The notes beneath the pieces were generated by a model. The model searched no databases and was not told the origin of the DNA. It was given only the letters and a program-made list of their open reading frames with translations. Both the position numbers and the translations under genes were made by a program. From assembly GCA_965247035.1 (NCBI GenBank), contig CBDFGJ010000003.1:310001-374000 (forward strand): a DNA stretch of 64,000 nucleotides, read 5' to 3'. Origin of the DNA: Azophilus sp965247035 (GTDB taxonomy: Bacteria; Pseudomonadota; Gammaproteobacteria; Pseudomonadales; Azotimanducaceae). Positions 25,113-35,314 of the stretch are shown here, in pieces (position 1 is the first letter of the stretch; each line of letters opens with the position of its first letter).

Positions 25113-25988
25113 CTACTCAATCACCTTGTTGATCGGAAACTCGACGATGCCGGTGGCACCGGCCTTCTTTAGTTCCGGCACGATGACGCGCACCGTGGTT
25201 TCGTCGATGATGGTGCTGATTGCCACCCAGTCCGGGTCGCTTAGGTGGGATATGGTCGGGTTGCGCAGCGCCGGCAGGATGGCCATCACCGCTTCGAGAT
25301 TTTCGTTGCGCACGTTCATCATCAAACCCGCGCGACCTTCGGCGGCCAAGCAGGAGGCCAGCATCAGGGCGATGTTGTCCAACTTGGCCCTTTTCCAAGG
25401 GTCGCGATGGGCGTCCTGGTTGACAATCAAGCGCGGGGTGCTGGCGAGCACTTCATCAATGATGCGCAGGTTGTTGGCCCGCAGCGAACTGCCGGTTTCC
25501 GTGATCTCAACGATGGCGTCGGCCAAGCGCGGCGGCTTGACTTCCGTGCCCCCCCAAGAAAACTCCACGTTGGCGGTGACGCCATGCCGTTGCAGATAGG
25601 TCCGGGTTAGATTGACCGCCTCGGTCGCGATGCGCTTGCCTTGAAGATCCTGCACGGTGTGGATGTCGGAGTCCGTCGGGACGCAAAGCACCCATCGGCT
25701 CGGCCGACGGCTCACCTTGGAGAACACGAACTCGGCTATCTCCACCACCTCCGAGCCGGTCTCCATCACCCAGTCGTGGCCGGTAATGCCGGCATCGAGC
25801 ACGCCCTGTTCGACGTAGCGGGCCATTTCCTGGGCGCGCACGAGCAGGCAGTCGATCTCCGGGTCGTCGATTTGCGGATAGTACGAACGCTTGGGGAATG
25901 AGATGTTATAGCCGGCGCGTTGAAACAACTCCGCGCAAGCATTTTGCAAGCTGCCCGAAGGAATGCCGAAGTTGAGGACGTGGCCCAT
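25113..25988 (-). CDS. hisG: ATP phosphoribosyltransferase (long form)
   Basis: HisG starts histidine synthesis by joining ATP and PRPP. From the ATG at 25988, preceded by GGAGG at a good distance, the product is 291 residues, the long form with its own C-terminal regulatory domain. The start MGHVLNFGIPSGSLQNA fits the family; YPQIDDPEIDCLLVRAQEMA, then DAGITGHDW, lie in the first domain. The PRPP site is in the DAIVEITETGSSLRANNLR region. WVAISTIIDETTVRVIVPEL lies in the ACT-like C-terminus. It follows hisI by four bases; other his genes are not in the window. Confidence 0.94.
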   Translation of the reverse strand: MGHVLNFGIPSGSLQNACAELFQRAGYNISFPKRSYYPQIDDPEIDCLLVRAQEMARYVEQGVLDAGITGHDWVMETGSEVVEIAEFVFSKVSRRPSRWVLCVPTDSDIHTVQDLQGKRIATEAVNLTRTYLQRHGVTANVEFSWGGTEVKPPRLADAIVEITETGSSLRANNLRIIDEVLASTPRLIVNQDAHRDPWKRAKLDNIALMLASCLAAEGRAGLMMNVRNENLEAVMAILPALRNPTISHLSDPDWVAISTIIDETTVRVIVPELKKAGATGIVEFPINKVIE

Positions 25989-25992
25989 GCCG

Positions 25993-26373
25993 CTATCCTC
26001 CATAAACATCGGCCGGGTCAAAGACCCGTTCGGCGATGACTTGAGCCGCGCCGGTGTCAAGGTCAACTTCCCGGAAAAAGCAACTGGCGTAACCCTCATG
26101 GCAGGCGGCCCCACCCACTTGCTCCACCTTGACTAAAACCGTGTCCGCATCGCAGTCATAGTAGAGTTGCTTGAGGCGCTGTAGGTGGCCGCTACGCTCG
26201 CCCTTGCGCCAAAGCTTGGCGCGGCTGCGGCTGTAGTAGCAGACGCGCCGGGTCGCCAATGTCTCGGCGTAGGCTTCAGCAGTCATGTACGCAAGCATGA
26301 GCACATCGCCGCTAGCGGCGTCCTGAGCAATCACCGGCACAAGCGAGGTCTTCGAGAAGTCCGGTCCGTCCAT
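25993..26373 (-). CDS. hisI: Phosphoribosyl-AMP cyclohydrolase
   Basis: HisI opens the purine ring of phosphoribosyl-AMP, the third histidine step. The 126-residue product from the ATG at 26373 is the stand-alone form without HisE. Catalytic and zinc residues are present: YYSRSRAKLWRKGERSGHLQ, then YYDCDADTVLVKV, and AACHEGYASCFFRE. A TTG three codons upstream is an alternative start. It is transcribed with hisG. Upstream lies the relic of an IS3-type transposase. Confidence 0.95.
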   Translation of the reverse strand: MDGPDFSKTSLVPVIAQDAASGDVLMLAYMTAEAYAETLATRRVCYYSRSRAKLWRKGERSGHLQRLKQLYYDCDADTVLVKVEQVGGAACHEGYASCFFREVDLDTGAAQVIAERVFDPADVYGG

Positions 26374-26464
26374 GAAAACCAATAGGCAGAGGAAAGCGGC
26401 GCATCATAGCAGCCCGCTTGGAACGGCGCGACGGCTTGTACGGGCTCAGGACATTTCGGAATTT

Positions 26465-26567
26465 TTTCGTTCAGGCAGCCATGGCTGGGCTTGTCCGCGA
26501 ATTCGGCCGGAGTCAACAAGCCGATGGCTTGGTGGGGCCGGACGTGGTGGTCGCTGAGAGACCGGAC
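26465..26567 (-). mobile_element. IS3/IS481-like transposase C-terminal remnant
   Basis: The minus-strand frame reads VRSLSDHHVRPHQAIGLLTP and then AEFADKPSH. This resembles the end of the integrase-core domain of IS3/IS481 transposases (NxxRPHQALGxLTPAEF). A stop precedes it in frame within about 25 bases, and the catalytic DDE part is absent. No terminal inverted repeats were found. It lies between hisI and the phosphodiesterase gene. Confidence 0.65.
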
Positions 26568-26588
26568 CAGCGCCTAGTTCACGCAGCC

Positions 26589-27074
26589 CTAGAACCTGAG
26601 CAATTTTGTGCTTAGGTCGTTCAGGTCCACTACGCCGACGGCGTTGTAGCCGACCATGTGGCCAGCGCACTCGCCCGGATTGAAGATGATCTGATTGCCC
26701 TGCCGCTGAAGCCGGTGCAAATGGGTGTGGCCGTGCAAAGCCAGTTCGTGCCCTTCCCCAAGCACGCCATCGAACTCCAACGGGTCATGCACCACCAAAA
26801 TGCGGCGGCCATGCCAAGCCAATTCCAGCGGCGGGTCGCTAAAGGTAAAGCCGTGGGTGGTGGCGGCGCACTCCAGGCTGCTGCGTTCCTGGTCATTGTT
26901 GCCAAACACGCCGAATAAACCCGCCTTGAGATGGGCGAACAGATCAAGCGTTTTGGCCTGAGTGATGTCACCGGTGTGAATAACCCGCTCAACGCCGGCG
27001 GAGTTGAACAGGTCAACGATTCGGGCAACGTTCCTCAGGTTGTTGTGGGTGTCGCTGACAACGCCTATGCGCAA
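26589..27074 (-). CDS. YfcE/MJ0936-family metallophosphoesterase
   Basis: A compact 161-residue phosphodiesterase. Conserved metal motifs appear in order: GVVSDTHNNL, VIHTGDITQ, VFGNNDQE, ILVVHDP and ALHGHTHLHRL, followed by FNPGECAGH. The TTG at 27074 is preferred because RIGVVSDTH is the normal N-terminus. The longer frame to 27137 overlaps the thiolase gene and adds unconserved residues. Substrates of this group are usually small phosphodiesters or nucleotides; the natural one is unknown. It directly follows the thiolase gene on the same strand. Confidence 0.9.
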   Translation of the reverse strand: MRIGVVSDTHNNLRNVARIVDLFNSAGVERVIHTGDITQAKTLDLFAHLKAGLFGVFGNNDQERSSLECAATTHGFTFSDPPLELAWHGRRILVVHDPLEFDGVLGEGHELALHGHTHLHRLQRQGNQIIFNPGECAGHMVGYNAVGVVDLNDLSTKLLRF

Positions 27075-27090
27075 AGCCGTCCTATAACTC

Positions 27091-28233
27091 CTAGGCTGCT
27101 TCCAGAATGTGTATGCCGCAGGCGCTGCCAAGGCCAATCACATGGGTCAGGCCAATGCGGGCACCCGGCACTTGCCGTTCACCAGCTTCGCCACGCAAGT
27201 GGGTGGATACTTCGTAGATGTTGGCGATGCCGGTGGCACCCAAGGGATGGCCCTTGGACAGCAAACCGCCGGACACGTTGACTGGAACGCGCCCGCCGAG
27301 CGCCACTTGGCCCTCATCAACCATGCGTCCGGCCTGTCCGTCGCCGCACAGGCCCAGATTTTCGTAGTGGAGAATTTCCGCGGTGGCGAAACAGTCGTGC
27401 AGTTCCACCAAGTCGATGTCCTCCGGCCCGACCCCAGCCATCTCATAGGCTTTGGCGGAAGCCTCCCGGGTGCAGGTGTTGACGTCCGGCATAACCAGAT
27501 CCCGCTCCTGCCATCGGTCGGAAGTGAGCACCGAGGCCCGCACCTTCACTGCCCGTCCCATCAAGCCAAGCTCCCGCGCCTTGCGCTCAGAGGCAATCAC
27601 CGCCGCCGCCGAGCCATCCACGTTGACCGAGCACATGAGCTTGGTGTTGGGATAGGAGATCATCTCCGCATTCATCACCGTCTCAAGCGGCGTTTCGATC
27701 TGATACATCGCCTTCGAATTCATGGTGGAATGATGATGGTTCTTCACTGAAACCTTGGCGAACTGCTCAAAAGTGGTGCCGTATTTGCGGGCGTGCTCCA
27801 TGCCAGCCTCAGCGAACACCGCCGGCATGGTGCCGGAGCCGAGCAACCCCTCTTTGGAAATGCCGGCGCCGCCACCCGCGCCACCAAGCAGGCCCTTGCC
27901 CATCTGCTCGACGCCGACGGCCAAAACGATGTCGTGCAGGCCCGCCTTGACCGAGGCCCAAGCCTCCCGAAAGGCGGTGGCGCCAGTTGCACAGGCGTTG
28001 GATACGTTGACCACCGGCACGCCGGTCTGACCAATCTGCTGCAATATGCGCTGCCCCACCATGGCGGAGGCTTGGCCGAGATTGCCGCAATAAAGGGCCT
28101 CCATGTCCTGAATGGCGAGCCCGCAATCATCCAAGGCCATCAAAGCCGCTTCGGAGCCGATTTGTGGCACGGTCTTGTCTGGAAAGCGCCCGAACTTGAT
28201 CATGTCCACGCCAACAACATATGCGTCCGTCAT
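27091..28233 (-). CDS. Thiolase-like protein (SCP-x type)
   Basis: A 380-residue thiolase-superfamily protein. The ATG at 28233 is preceded by AAAGGAGATTACTT, a strong ribosome site; the longer upstream frame is spurious. VVNVSNACATGATAFREAW carries the nucleophilic Cys81. LLSKGHPLGATGIANIYE has the catalytic His, and GLGSACGIHILEA ends the protein with the second Cys. VELHDCFATAEILHYENLGL is typical of the SCP-x/acetyl-CoA acetyltransferase branch. Such proteins act with a DUF35 partner, which is encoded just upstream. Together they probably perform an aldol or thiolytic cleavage on a CoA thioester. Confidence 0.9.
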   Translation of the reverse strand: MTDAYVVGVDMIKFGRFPDKTVPQIGSEAALMALDDCGLAIQDMEALYCGNLGQASAMVGQRILQQIGQTGVPVVNVSNACATGATAFREAWASVKAGLHDIVLAVGVEQMGKGLLGGAGGGAGISKEGLLGSGTMPAVFAEAGMEHARKYGTTFEQFAKVSVKNHHHSTMNSKAMYQIETPLETVMNAEMISYPNTKLMCSVNVDGSAAAVIASERKARELGLMGRAVKVRASVLTSDRWQERDLVMPDVNTCTREASAKAYEMAGVGPEDIDLVELHDCFATAEILHYENLGLCGDGQAGRMVDEGQVALGGRVPVNVSGGLLSKGHPLGATGIANIYEVSTHLRGEAGERQVPGARIGLTHVIGLGSACGIHILEAA

Positions 28234-28282
28234 AAGTAATCTCCTTTGGGTTAAGTTCCCCTGATGGACCCGGCCCGATTGG

Positions 28283-28699
28283 TTAGCCGGACCGCGGTTG
28301 GAAGAAATAGGCCGTATAGGAATTGCCGTCCTTGTCCTTGCGCCCAAGCGCATCGCCAAAGACCACTTCCACGGGCATGTCGAATTCAATTTTGGCCGGG
28401 TCAGGCTCAATGTTGATGAGGTTTCCCTTGATGGCGGTGCCGTCGTCAAGATCGACGATGGCGCTGATGTAGGGCACTTCAATGCCCGGAAAGGACCGAT
28501 GCACGATGCAGTACGAATACAGGCTGCCGGTATTCGGCAACCGCACCACCTCGATCTTGTCGCGAACGCCGCACTTGGAGCAAACACTGCGCTCGCCTAG
28601 GAACGTGGCACCGCAGGCTTGGCACTTGTGGCCCTCCAAGTAGGGTTCGCCATTCTCTGGCAACTTCAAGAAGTCAACCACCGACAATGGCTGGCTCAT
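28283..28699 (-). CDS. Zn-ribbon OB-fold (DUF35) thiolase partner
   Basis: A 138-residue protein with an N-terminal rubredoxin-like zinc ribbon, C26-x2-C29 and C40-x2-C43 (KCQACG and CSKCG). The OB-fold follows with GSLYSYCIVHRSF, VPYISAIVDLDDGTAIKGNL and VEVVFGDALGRKDKDGN. DUF35 proteins bind CoA and form complexes with thiolase-like enzymes. Its position 50 bases upstream of the thiolase, same strand, supports this pairing. gatB lies farther upstream across about 120 bases. Confidence 0.92.
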   Translation of the reverse strand: MSQPLSVVDFLKLPENGEPYLEGHKCQACGATFLGERSVCSKCGVRDKIEVVRLPNTGSLYSYCIVHRSFPGIEVPYISAIVDLDDGTAIKGNLINIEPDPAKIEFDMPVEVVFGDALGRKDKDGNSYTAYFFQPRSG

Positions 28700-28822
28700 C
28701 TAACATCCTCCCTCGGTGCGTATTGCATGATCTGAACGGCTAAGCATACACCAGATTTTTGCACGGGTGTTCCGGTTGTCGAAATTCCTGCCGGCGCGCT
28801 TTTCGCTTGGCCCGATGCCCGG

Positions 28823-30282
<1,460 letters not shown>

Positions 30283-30286
<4 letters not shown>

Positions 30287-31758
30287 GCTTGGTCCAGCCA
30301 ATCCAGGCTTGGCCTCAACTCATGCCAGTCCGTCGCCCGTTGCAACGCCGCCCCGGTTTGCAGGAGGCGCTTCTCGTCAAAGTGGTTGGCGATCAGTTGG
30401 CAGCCCAGCGGCAGGCCTTCCTCAAGGCCGCACGGCAACGACAGCGCCGGCAGACCAGCCAAATTGATGGGAATGGTGCAGACATCCTGTTGGTACATGG
30501 CCACCGGATCATCGACCAGCTTGCCCCTTGGGAAGGCAACGCCGGGCGTGGTCGGGGCCAACAGCAAGTCCGCCTTGGAGAACGCAGCAGCGAAATCCTG
30601 TGCGATCAAACGCCGGATCTTCAGCGCCTTGAGGTAGTAGGCGTCGAAATAACCGGCCGATAGGGCGTAGGCACCGGTCAATATCCGGCGCTTGACCTCG
30701 GTGCCGAATCCCTCGCTGCGGGAGCGTTCATACAAATCGGCCAAGGATGCGGGTGCGGCGCAGCGGTGGCCGAAGCGCACGCCGTCATAGCGCGACAGGT
30801 TGGTGGACGCCTCCGCGCCGGCGATGATGTAGTAGGCGGGCATGGCTAGGGAGATGTTTGGCAGGGAAACCTCAATGCAACGAAAACCAAGCCCCTCCAA
30901 GGTGCTGCGCACCGCGTCAAATTGGGCACCGTTTTTGACTAGGTTGAAGAGCTCCTTGGCCAAGCCTAGGGTCAAGGGTTCGTCTTCCAGTTCACCGACG
31001 CCGGTTTGCGGCACGGACTCCAGCCAACTGTCTTGATGGGCGCTTGAGGTTGAGTCCCGGCGGTCGAAACCGGCCATGCAGGACAACAACAGCGCTGCGT
31101 CCTCCACGTTTCTGGCCAACACACCGCCTTGGTCGAGACTGGATGCAAAAGCGATCATGCCGTAGCGAGATACTCGACCATAGGTCGGCTTCAGGCCGGA
31201 GAGGCCGCAAAAACTGGCCGGCTGCCGGATGGAGCCGCCGGTGTCCGTGCCGGTGGCGGCGGCGGTGATCCCTGCCGCCACGCAGGCGGCGGAGCCGCCT
31301 GAGGAGCCGCCGGGGGTGCGCGCCAGAGCCCAAGGGTTGGCGGTCGGCCCAAAGTAGCTGGTTTCGGTTGAGGAGCCCATGGCGAATTCATCCATGTTCA
31401 ACTTGCCGATGGTCAGGGCGCCGGCGTGTAGCAGCCGCTGCACAGCCGTCGCCGTATAGGGCGCAATGAAATTCGCCAACATGCGCGAGGCGCAGGTGGT
31501 GCGCCATCCCTCAATGCAAAAAATGTCCTTATGAGCAAGGGGTACGCCGGCCAGCGCCGGCGCGCCGCCCGCCCGCAGCATCCGGTCCGCCTCCTCGGCG
31601 GCGGCGATGGCCTTTTCCTCATCCAACGTGATGAAGCAGTTCAATTGCTCATTCAAACGAGACGCCCGCGCAAGCGTCGCCTGGGTCAACTCCAAGCTGG
31701 TGTAGGCACCACGCGCCAACTCATCGACTGTGCGCCGCAGCGATTGAAAGGGCTGCAT
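30283..31758 (-). CDS. gatA: Asp/Glu-tRNA amidotransferase subunit A
   Basis: GatA releases ammonia from glutamine for the transamidation. The 491-residue amidase has its Ser-cisSer-Lys triad in view: VPLAHKDIFC (Lys), ARTPGGSSGGSAACVAAGIT (serines), and ATGTDTGGSIRQPASFCGLS with the nucleophilic serine. SRYDGVRFGHR follows. It lies 18 bases after gatC and overlaps gatB. Presence of GatCAB implies that Asn-tRNA and/or Gln-tRNA are made indirectly. Confidence 0.97.
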
Positions 31759-31776
31759 GAACCTAGGGCTCCGCCG

Positions 31777-32064
31777 TTAGCCGACCGTTCGGGGCACGAT
31801 GTAGAGGCCGTCGCGGAGCAGCGGAGCGCCGCTTTGGTAGCGCTCCCGGTCCACCTCGTCGGTGACCTCGTCGCGGCGCAAGCGCTGGGCGGCGTCCAGA
31901 GGATGGGCGAGAGGGGCGACGCCGTCGGTGTCCACAGCTTGCATTTGGTCCACCATAGCGATGATGCGCTGAAGGTCGTCCAAAACGCGCCCGCGCTCCT
32001 GATCGTTCAAGCGCAATGCCGTCAGCTTGGCCAAACGGTCGATGTTAATGCGGCTCGCCACCAT
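31777..32064 (-). CDS. gatC: Asp/Glu-tRNA amidotransferase subunit C
   Basis: GatC is a short helical stabiliser of the GatA-GatB complex. The 95-residue product has INIDRLAKLTALRLNDQERG near the start, DDLQRIIAMVDQMQAVDTDG, then VAPLAHPLDAAQRLRRDEVT, as in the family. AAGGAG lies before the ATG at 32064. It heads gatCAB, divergent from mreB; the 223 bases between them must carry both promoters, though I could not pick convincing boxes. Confidence 0.95.
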   Translation of the reverse strand: MVASRINIDRLAKLTALRLNDQERGRVLDDLQRIIAMVDQMQAVDTDGVAPLAHPLDAAQRLRRDEVTDEVDRERYQSGAPLLRDGLYIVPRTVG

Positions 32065-32287
32065 CAGGGGTCTCCTTACTCTTAAGCTATTGTTTTTGAA
32101 TGAAAAAACATAACCAGAAAATACAAGCGCGGAGCTCGGTACGCATCGCTTCCGGCGAAACTTCGGGATTGCCCAATTGCAGCCATGCCGCCAGTTTACT
32201 TCAAACTCATTTCGTTGTTAGATTAGCAAGCCAAACTCAAGCTTTTCCTATCTACCGCCTTGGGTTAGCGAAGGGCGCAATTTATTT

Positions 32288-33328
32288 ATGTTCAAATCGA
32301 TACGCGGGTTGTTCTCCCGCGACCTCTCCATAGACCTCGGAACCGCCAACACGCTGATCTTCAGCCGCGACAGGGGCATCGTTCTAGATGAACCATCGGT
32401 GGTCGCAATCCGAACCCAGGGCAACCAAAAAACGGTGGTTGCCGTGGGTGCGGACGCGAAGCGTATGCTCGGGCGCACCCCCACCAACATCACGACCGTG
32501 CGCCCGCTGAAGGACGGCGTGATCGCTGACTTCCTCGTTACCGAGAAACTGCTGCAATACTTCATCCACAAGGTGCATGAATATTCCTATATTCGTCCTA
32601 GTCCTCGGGCCTTGGTCTGCGTGCCCTCCAAATCCACCGAAGTGGAGCGCCGCGCCATCCGGGAAAGCACCATGGCCGCCGGCGCCCGGGACGTGTACCT
32701 AATCGACGAACCCATGGCTGCGGCCATCGGCGCCGGGCTGCCGGTGCATGAGGCGGTCGGCACCATGGTGGTGGACATTGGCGGCGGCACGACCGAAATC
32801 GCCATCATTTCACTCAATGGCATCGTCTATTCGGATACGCTTCGCGTCGGCGGAGACCGGTTCGACGAGTCCATTATCACCTGTGTGCGCCGCACCCGCG
32901 GCAGCTTGATTGGAGAGAGCACCGCCGAGCGCCTGAAGCAGGAAATCGGCAACGCTTACAAACAAAAGGATGTCAAGGAGGTGGAAGTGCGGGGGCGGAA
33001 CCTAGCCGAAGGCGTGCCCAGGGGCTTCACCTTGAACAGCGACGACATACTCGAATCGCTGCAGGAGCCGCTTGGCATGATCGTGGAGGCGGTGAAGAAC
33101 GCCTTGGAGCAGTGTCCCCCGGAACTCTCGTCGGACATCGCCGAATCGGGCTTCGTCGTCACCGGCGGCGGTGCCTTGCTGCGCGACATCGACGTGCTGC
33201 TCGCGGAAGAGACCGGTCTTCCGGTCATCATCGCCGAAGATCCGCTGTCCTGTGTGGTGCGGGGCGGCGGCAAGGCGCTTGATTTTATGAGCGACAAAGC
33301 GAAAATGACCATGTTCGCGGTCGAGTAA
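32288..33328 (+). CDS. mreB: Rod-shape actin homologue MreB
   Basis: MreB polymerises under the inner membrane and guides lateral wall synthesis. The 346-residue product shows actin-fold motifs: phosphate-1 DLGTANTLIF at 16-25, phosphate-2 DIGGGTTEIAIIS near 160, and adenosine loop FVVTGGGALLRDIDVLL. RLKQEIGNAY and DILESLQEPL are typical MreB helices. MFKSIRGLFS forms the amphipathic N-terminus. It heads the run mreB-mreC-mreD-maf-rng-yhdP-tldD-pmbA. Confidence 0.97.
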   Translation: MFKSIRGLFSRDLSIDLGTANTLIFSRDRGIVLDEPSVVAIRTQGNQKTVVAVGADAKRMLGRTPTNITTVRPLKDGVIADFLVTEKLLQYFIHKVHEYSYIRPSPRALVCVPSKSTEVERRAIRESTMAAGARDVYLIDEPMAAAIGAGLPVHEAVGTMVVDIGGGTTEIAIISLNGIVYSDTLRVGGDRFDESIITCVRRTRGSLIGESTAERLKQEIGNAYKQKDVKEVEVRGRNLAEGVPRGFTLNSDDILESLQEPLGMIVEAVKNALEQCPPELSSDIAESGFVVTGGGALLRDIDVLLAEETGLPVIIAEDPLSCVVRGGGKALDFMSDKAKMTMFAVE

Positions 33329-33373
33329 GACAGAGCGCCAACAGCCGGTTCCTTAACCGAAGGAAGCCTAGGC

Positions 33374-34210
33374 ATAAAAGCCCTATTCAAAAAGACGTCA
33401 AGCAGCGTTCCACTGCTCACGTCGCTCGCCTTGGTATCGGCGATTTTCGTGACGTTGGACTCAACCACCAGCTTACTCATACCGAGCCGACAAACCGTCG
33501 ATCTCATCGTCAGCCCGATTTTCCATGTGGCTAAATGGCCCTATAGTGCGGTGGGCGCCGCTCGGGAACAAATCACCAGCCACTCAGCCCTGCTTGAGCG
33601 CATCAAGTCCTTGGAACGGGAACTGCTGGCGCTGTCGCGAACCTCGCAACAGATCGAGGCGCTGCAGGTGGACAACAATCAGATGCGAGCGCTTCTGAAC
33701 AGCAGGCCCCAAGCCGAGGATGATGCGCTGATCGCCGAAGTGGTGGGCATCCCGCCGGTGCCCAGCGTCCACCAAGTGGTGATCGACAAGGGCGTCGCCG
33801 ATGGCGTCAACATCGGCCATGCGGTGCTTGACGCCAAGGGGCTGATTGGACAGGTTGTGCAGGCAAGCCAGTTCAATTCCCGCGTGCTTCTCATCACCGA
33901 CTCAAGCCACAGTTTGCCGGTGCAGGTTGTCCGTACCGGCGTGCGCGGCATCGCCAACGGTAGCGGGCAAATAGACCTGCTGCAAGTTGAGGGCCTGTCG
34001 ATGACCGCCGACATTCGCGCCGGCGACAACCTCATCGCCTCCGGATTGGGCGGCAGATTCCCCTACGGCCACCCAGTAGCGCAGGTTCAATCCGTACAAC
34101 CGAACCCAACGGGCACGCTTTCGCTCGTCAACGCCCGTCCGTCCGCCCAGTTGGACCGCGTCAAATACGTCCTGGTGATCCTGAACAAACGCCGTGAGGT
34201 TTGGCAGTGA
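33374..34210 (+). CDS. mreC: Cell-shape protein MreC, apparent AUA start
   Basis: MreC is a bitopic inner-membrane protein that links MreB to periplasmic wall enzymes. No ATG, GTG or TTG lies before the membrane segment. The frame from an ATA at 33374 reads IKALFKKTSSSVPLLTSLAL, then VSAIFVTLD, the expected cytoplasmic lead and membrane anchor; AAGGAAG sits seven bases before it. The first normal start, TTG at 33431, would cut the anchor in half. A coiled coil follows (LLERIKSLERELLALSRTSQ), then beta domains with DALIAEVVGIPPVPSVHQVV, DKGVADGV, GLIGQVVQ and SGLGGRFPYGHPVAQV. The product is about 278 residues. It ends overlapping mreD. Confidence 0.9.
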   Translation: MKALFKKTSSSVPLLTSLALVSAIFVTLDSTTSLLIPSRQTVDLIVSPIFHVAKWPYSAVGAAREQITSHSALLERIKSLERELLALSRTSQQIEALQVDNNQMRALLNSRPQAEDDALIAEVVGIPPVPSVHQVVIDKGVADGVNIGHAVLDAKGLIGQVVQASQFNSRVLLITDSSHSLPVQVVRTGVRGIANGSGQIDLLQVEGLSMTADIRAGDNLIASGLGGRFPYGHPVAQVQSVQPNPTGTLSLVNARPSAQLDRVKYVLVILNKRREVWQ

Positions 34211-34701
34211 AGTACTGGCGCCAAGGTGTGGTCATCCTGCTGACGCTAGTGGTCGCCATGGTGCTTTCCGTGGCCCACTGGCCGGCCGATTGGCCCGATT
34301 GGCTGCACTGGCTGCGCCCAGCCTGGATCCTGCTGCTAGTCTTTTTCTGGACCATGATGAAGCCGAGCCGATTGGGCCTGTTCAGCGTCTGGTTGTTCGG
34401 GTTCGGCGTGGACGTGCTGCATTCCGACCCGTTGGGCTTGAACGGCGCTGTTTTCGCCCTCGCCGCCTTTCTGGCGAGCCATTCGCACCGTCGGTTGCTC
34501 ATTTACACCATCGTGCAGCAAAGCGTCGTCGTCCTCGGCGTGGTTCTGATCTGCGAGGCGGTCCGCCAAATCGTTCGCACCGTGGCCGAAGGCCACCCCT
34601 TCTCAGCCATGTTCTGGACTCCAGCTCTAGCGAGCGCCCTGATTTGGTTGCTCGCATGGCCCATTCACGAGAGCGTGCGCAAGCGGTTTGCAGCTCCATA
34701 G
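34207..34701 (+). CDS. mreD: Rod-shape determining protein MreD
   Basis: MreD is a small polytopic membrane partner of MreC. The 164-residue product, from a GTG overlapping the mreC stop, has about five hydrophobic segments: QGVVILLTLVVAMVLSV, AWILLLVFFWTMM, FSVWLFGFGVDVL, VVVLGVVLICEAV and ALASALIWLLAWPI. GFGVDVLHSDPLGLNGAVFA is the family signature. A TTG two codons earlier is an alternative start. Its end overlaps the maf start. Confidence 0.93.
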   Translation: MKYWRQGVVILLTLVVAMVLSVAHWPADWPDWLHWLRPAWILLLVFFWTMMKPSRLGLFSVWLFGFGVDVLHSDPLGLNGAVFALAAFLASHSHRRLLIYTIVQQSVVVLGVVLICEAVRQIVRTVAEGHPFSAMFWTPALASALIWLLAWPIHESVRKRFAAP

Positions 34702-35314
34702 GCCCCTCGTTCTGGCATCGTCCTCTCCCCGGCGGGCGGAGTTGTTGCGACAGATCGCCTTGCCATTTGAGATCGTTCCGCCGGCAGTGGATGAATCCCG
34801 CCTCAGCGACGAGAGCGCCGGCGCCTATGTGCAACGCCTCTCCATGCTAAAGGCGCAGGCTGCATTGCGGCCTGGCCGGTTGACTTTGGCTGCTGACACC
34901 ATCGTGGTTGTGGACGGCCAATTACTCGGCAAGCCAAGCAGTCAATCCGAGGGAGTGGCCATGCTGCAAGCGCTCGGTGGGCGAACACATACCGTCACAA
35001 CCGGGGTTTGCCTGACGGACGGACGGTCTGCGCCCACCCGTGTCGTCTCTACTGAGGTGACGCTCAAACCCATCACCAACGCCTTGGCCACCGTCTATTG
35101 GCGCACCGGCGAGCCTGCAGACAAGGCCGGCGGGTATGGCATTCAGGGCATTGGGAGTATATTGGTGAAAAGCATTCGCGGCAGTTACAGTGCCGTGGTT
35201 GGTCTGCCCCTTGCGGAAACTGAGGAATTGCTCGAACTCTTTCACTTTGACCCTTGGCTTCACCGTTCGGCGAGGCAACGACATGTCCGAAGAACTACTG
35301 ATCAATGTCAATGA
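34688..35314 (+). CDS. maf: Maf-family nucleotide pyrophosphatase
   Basis: Maf proteins hydrolyse non-canonical or excess nucleoside triphosphates to monophosphates. The 208-residue product starts with TTG inside mreD, and LVLASSSPRRAELLRQIALP is the usual opening. PPAVDESR, LAADTIVVVDGQLLGKP and GRTHTVTTGVCL follow, then ADKAGGYGIQGIGSILVKSI with the catalytic Asp, and YSAVVGLPLAETEELL. It overlaps rng by 32 bases. The subgroup (dTTP/UTP or m7GTP type) is not settled by eye. Confidence 0.93.
   Translation: MQLHRPLVLASSSPRRAELLRQIALPFEIVPPAVDESRLSDESAGAYVQRLSMLKAQAALRPGRLTLAADTIVVVDGQLLGKPSSQSEGVAMLQALGGRTHTVTTGVCLTDGRSAPTRVVSTEVTLKPITNALATVYWRTGEPADKAGGYGIQGIGSILVKSIRGSYSAVVGLPLAETEELLELFHFDPWLHRSARQRHVRRTTDQCQ

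Noticed and set aside
27074..27137. Upstream ATG for the metallophosphoesterase
   Set aside because: It overlaps the thiolase gene and adds residues without likeness; the TTG before RIGVVSDTH fits better.
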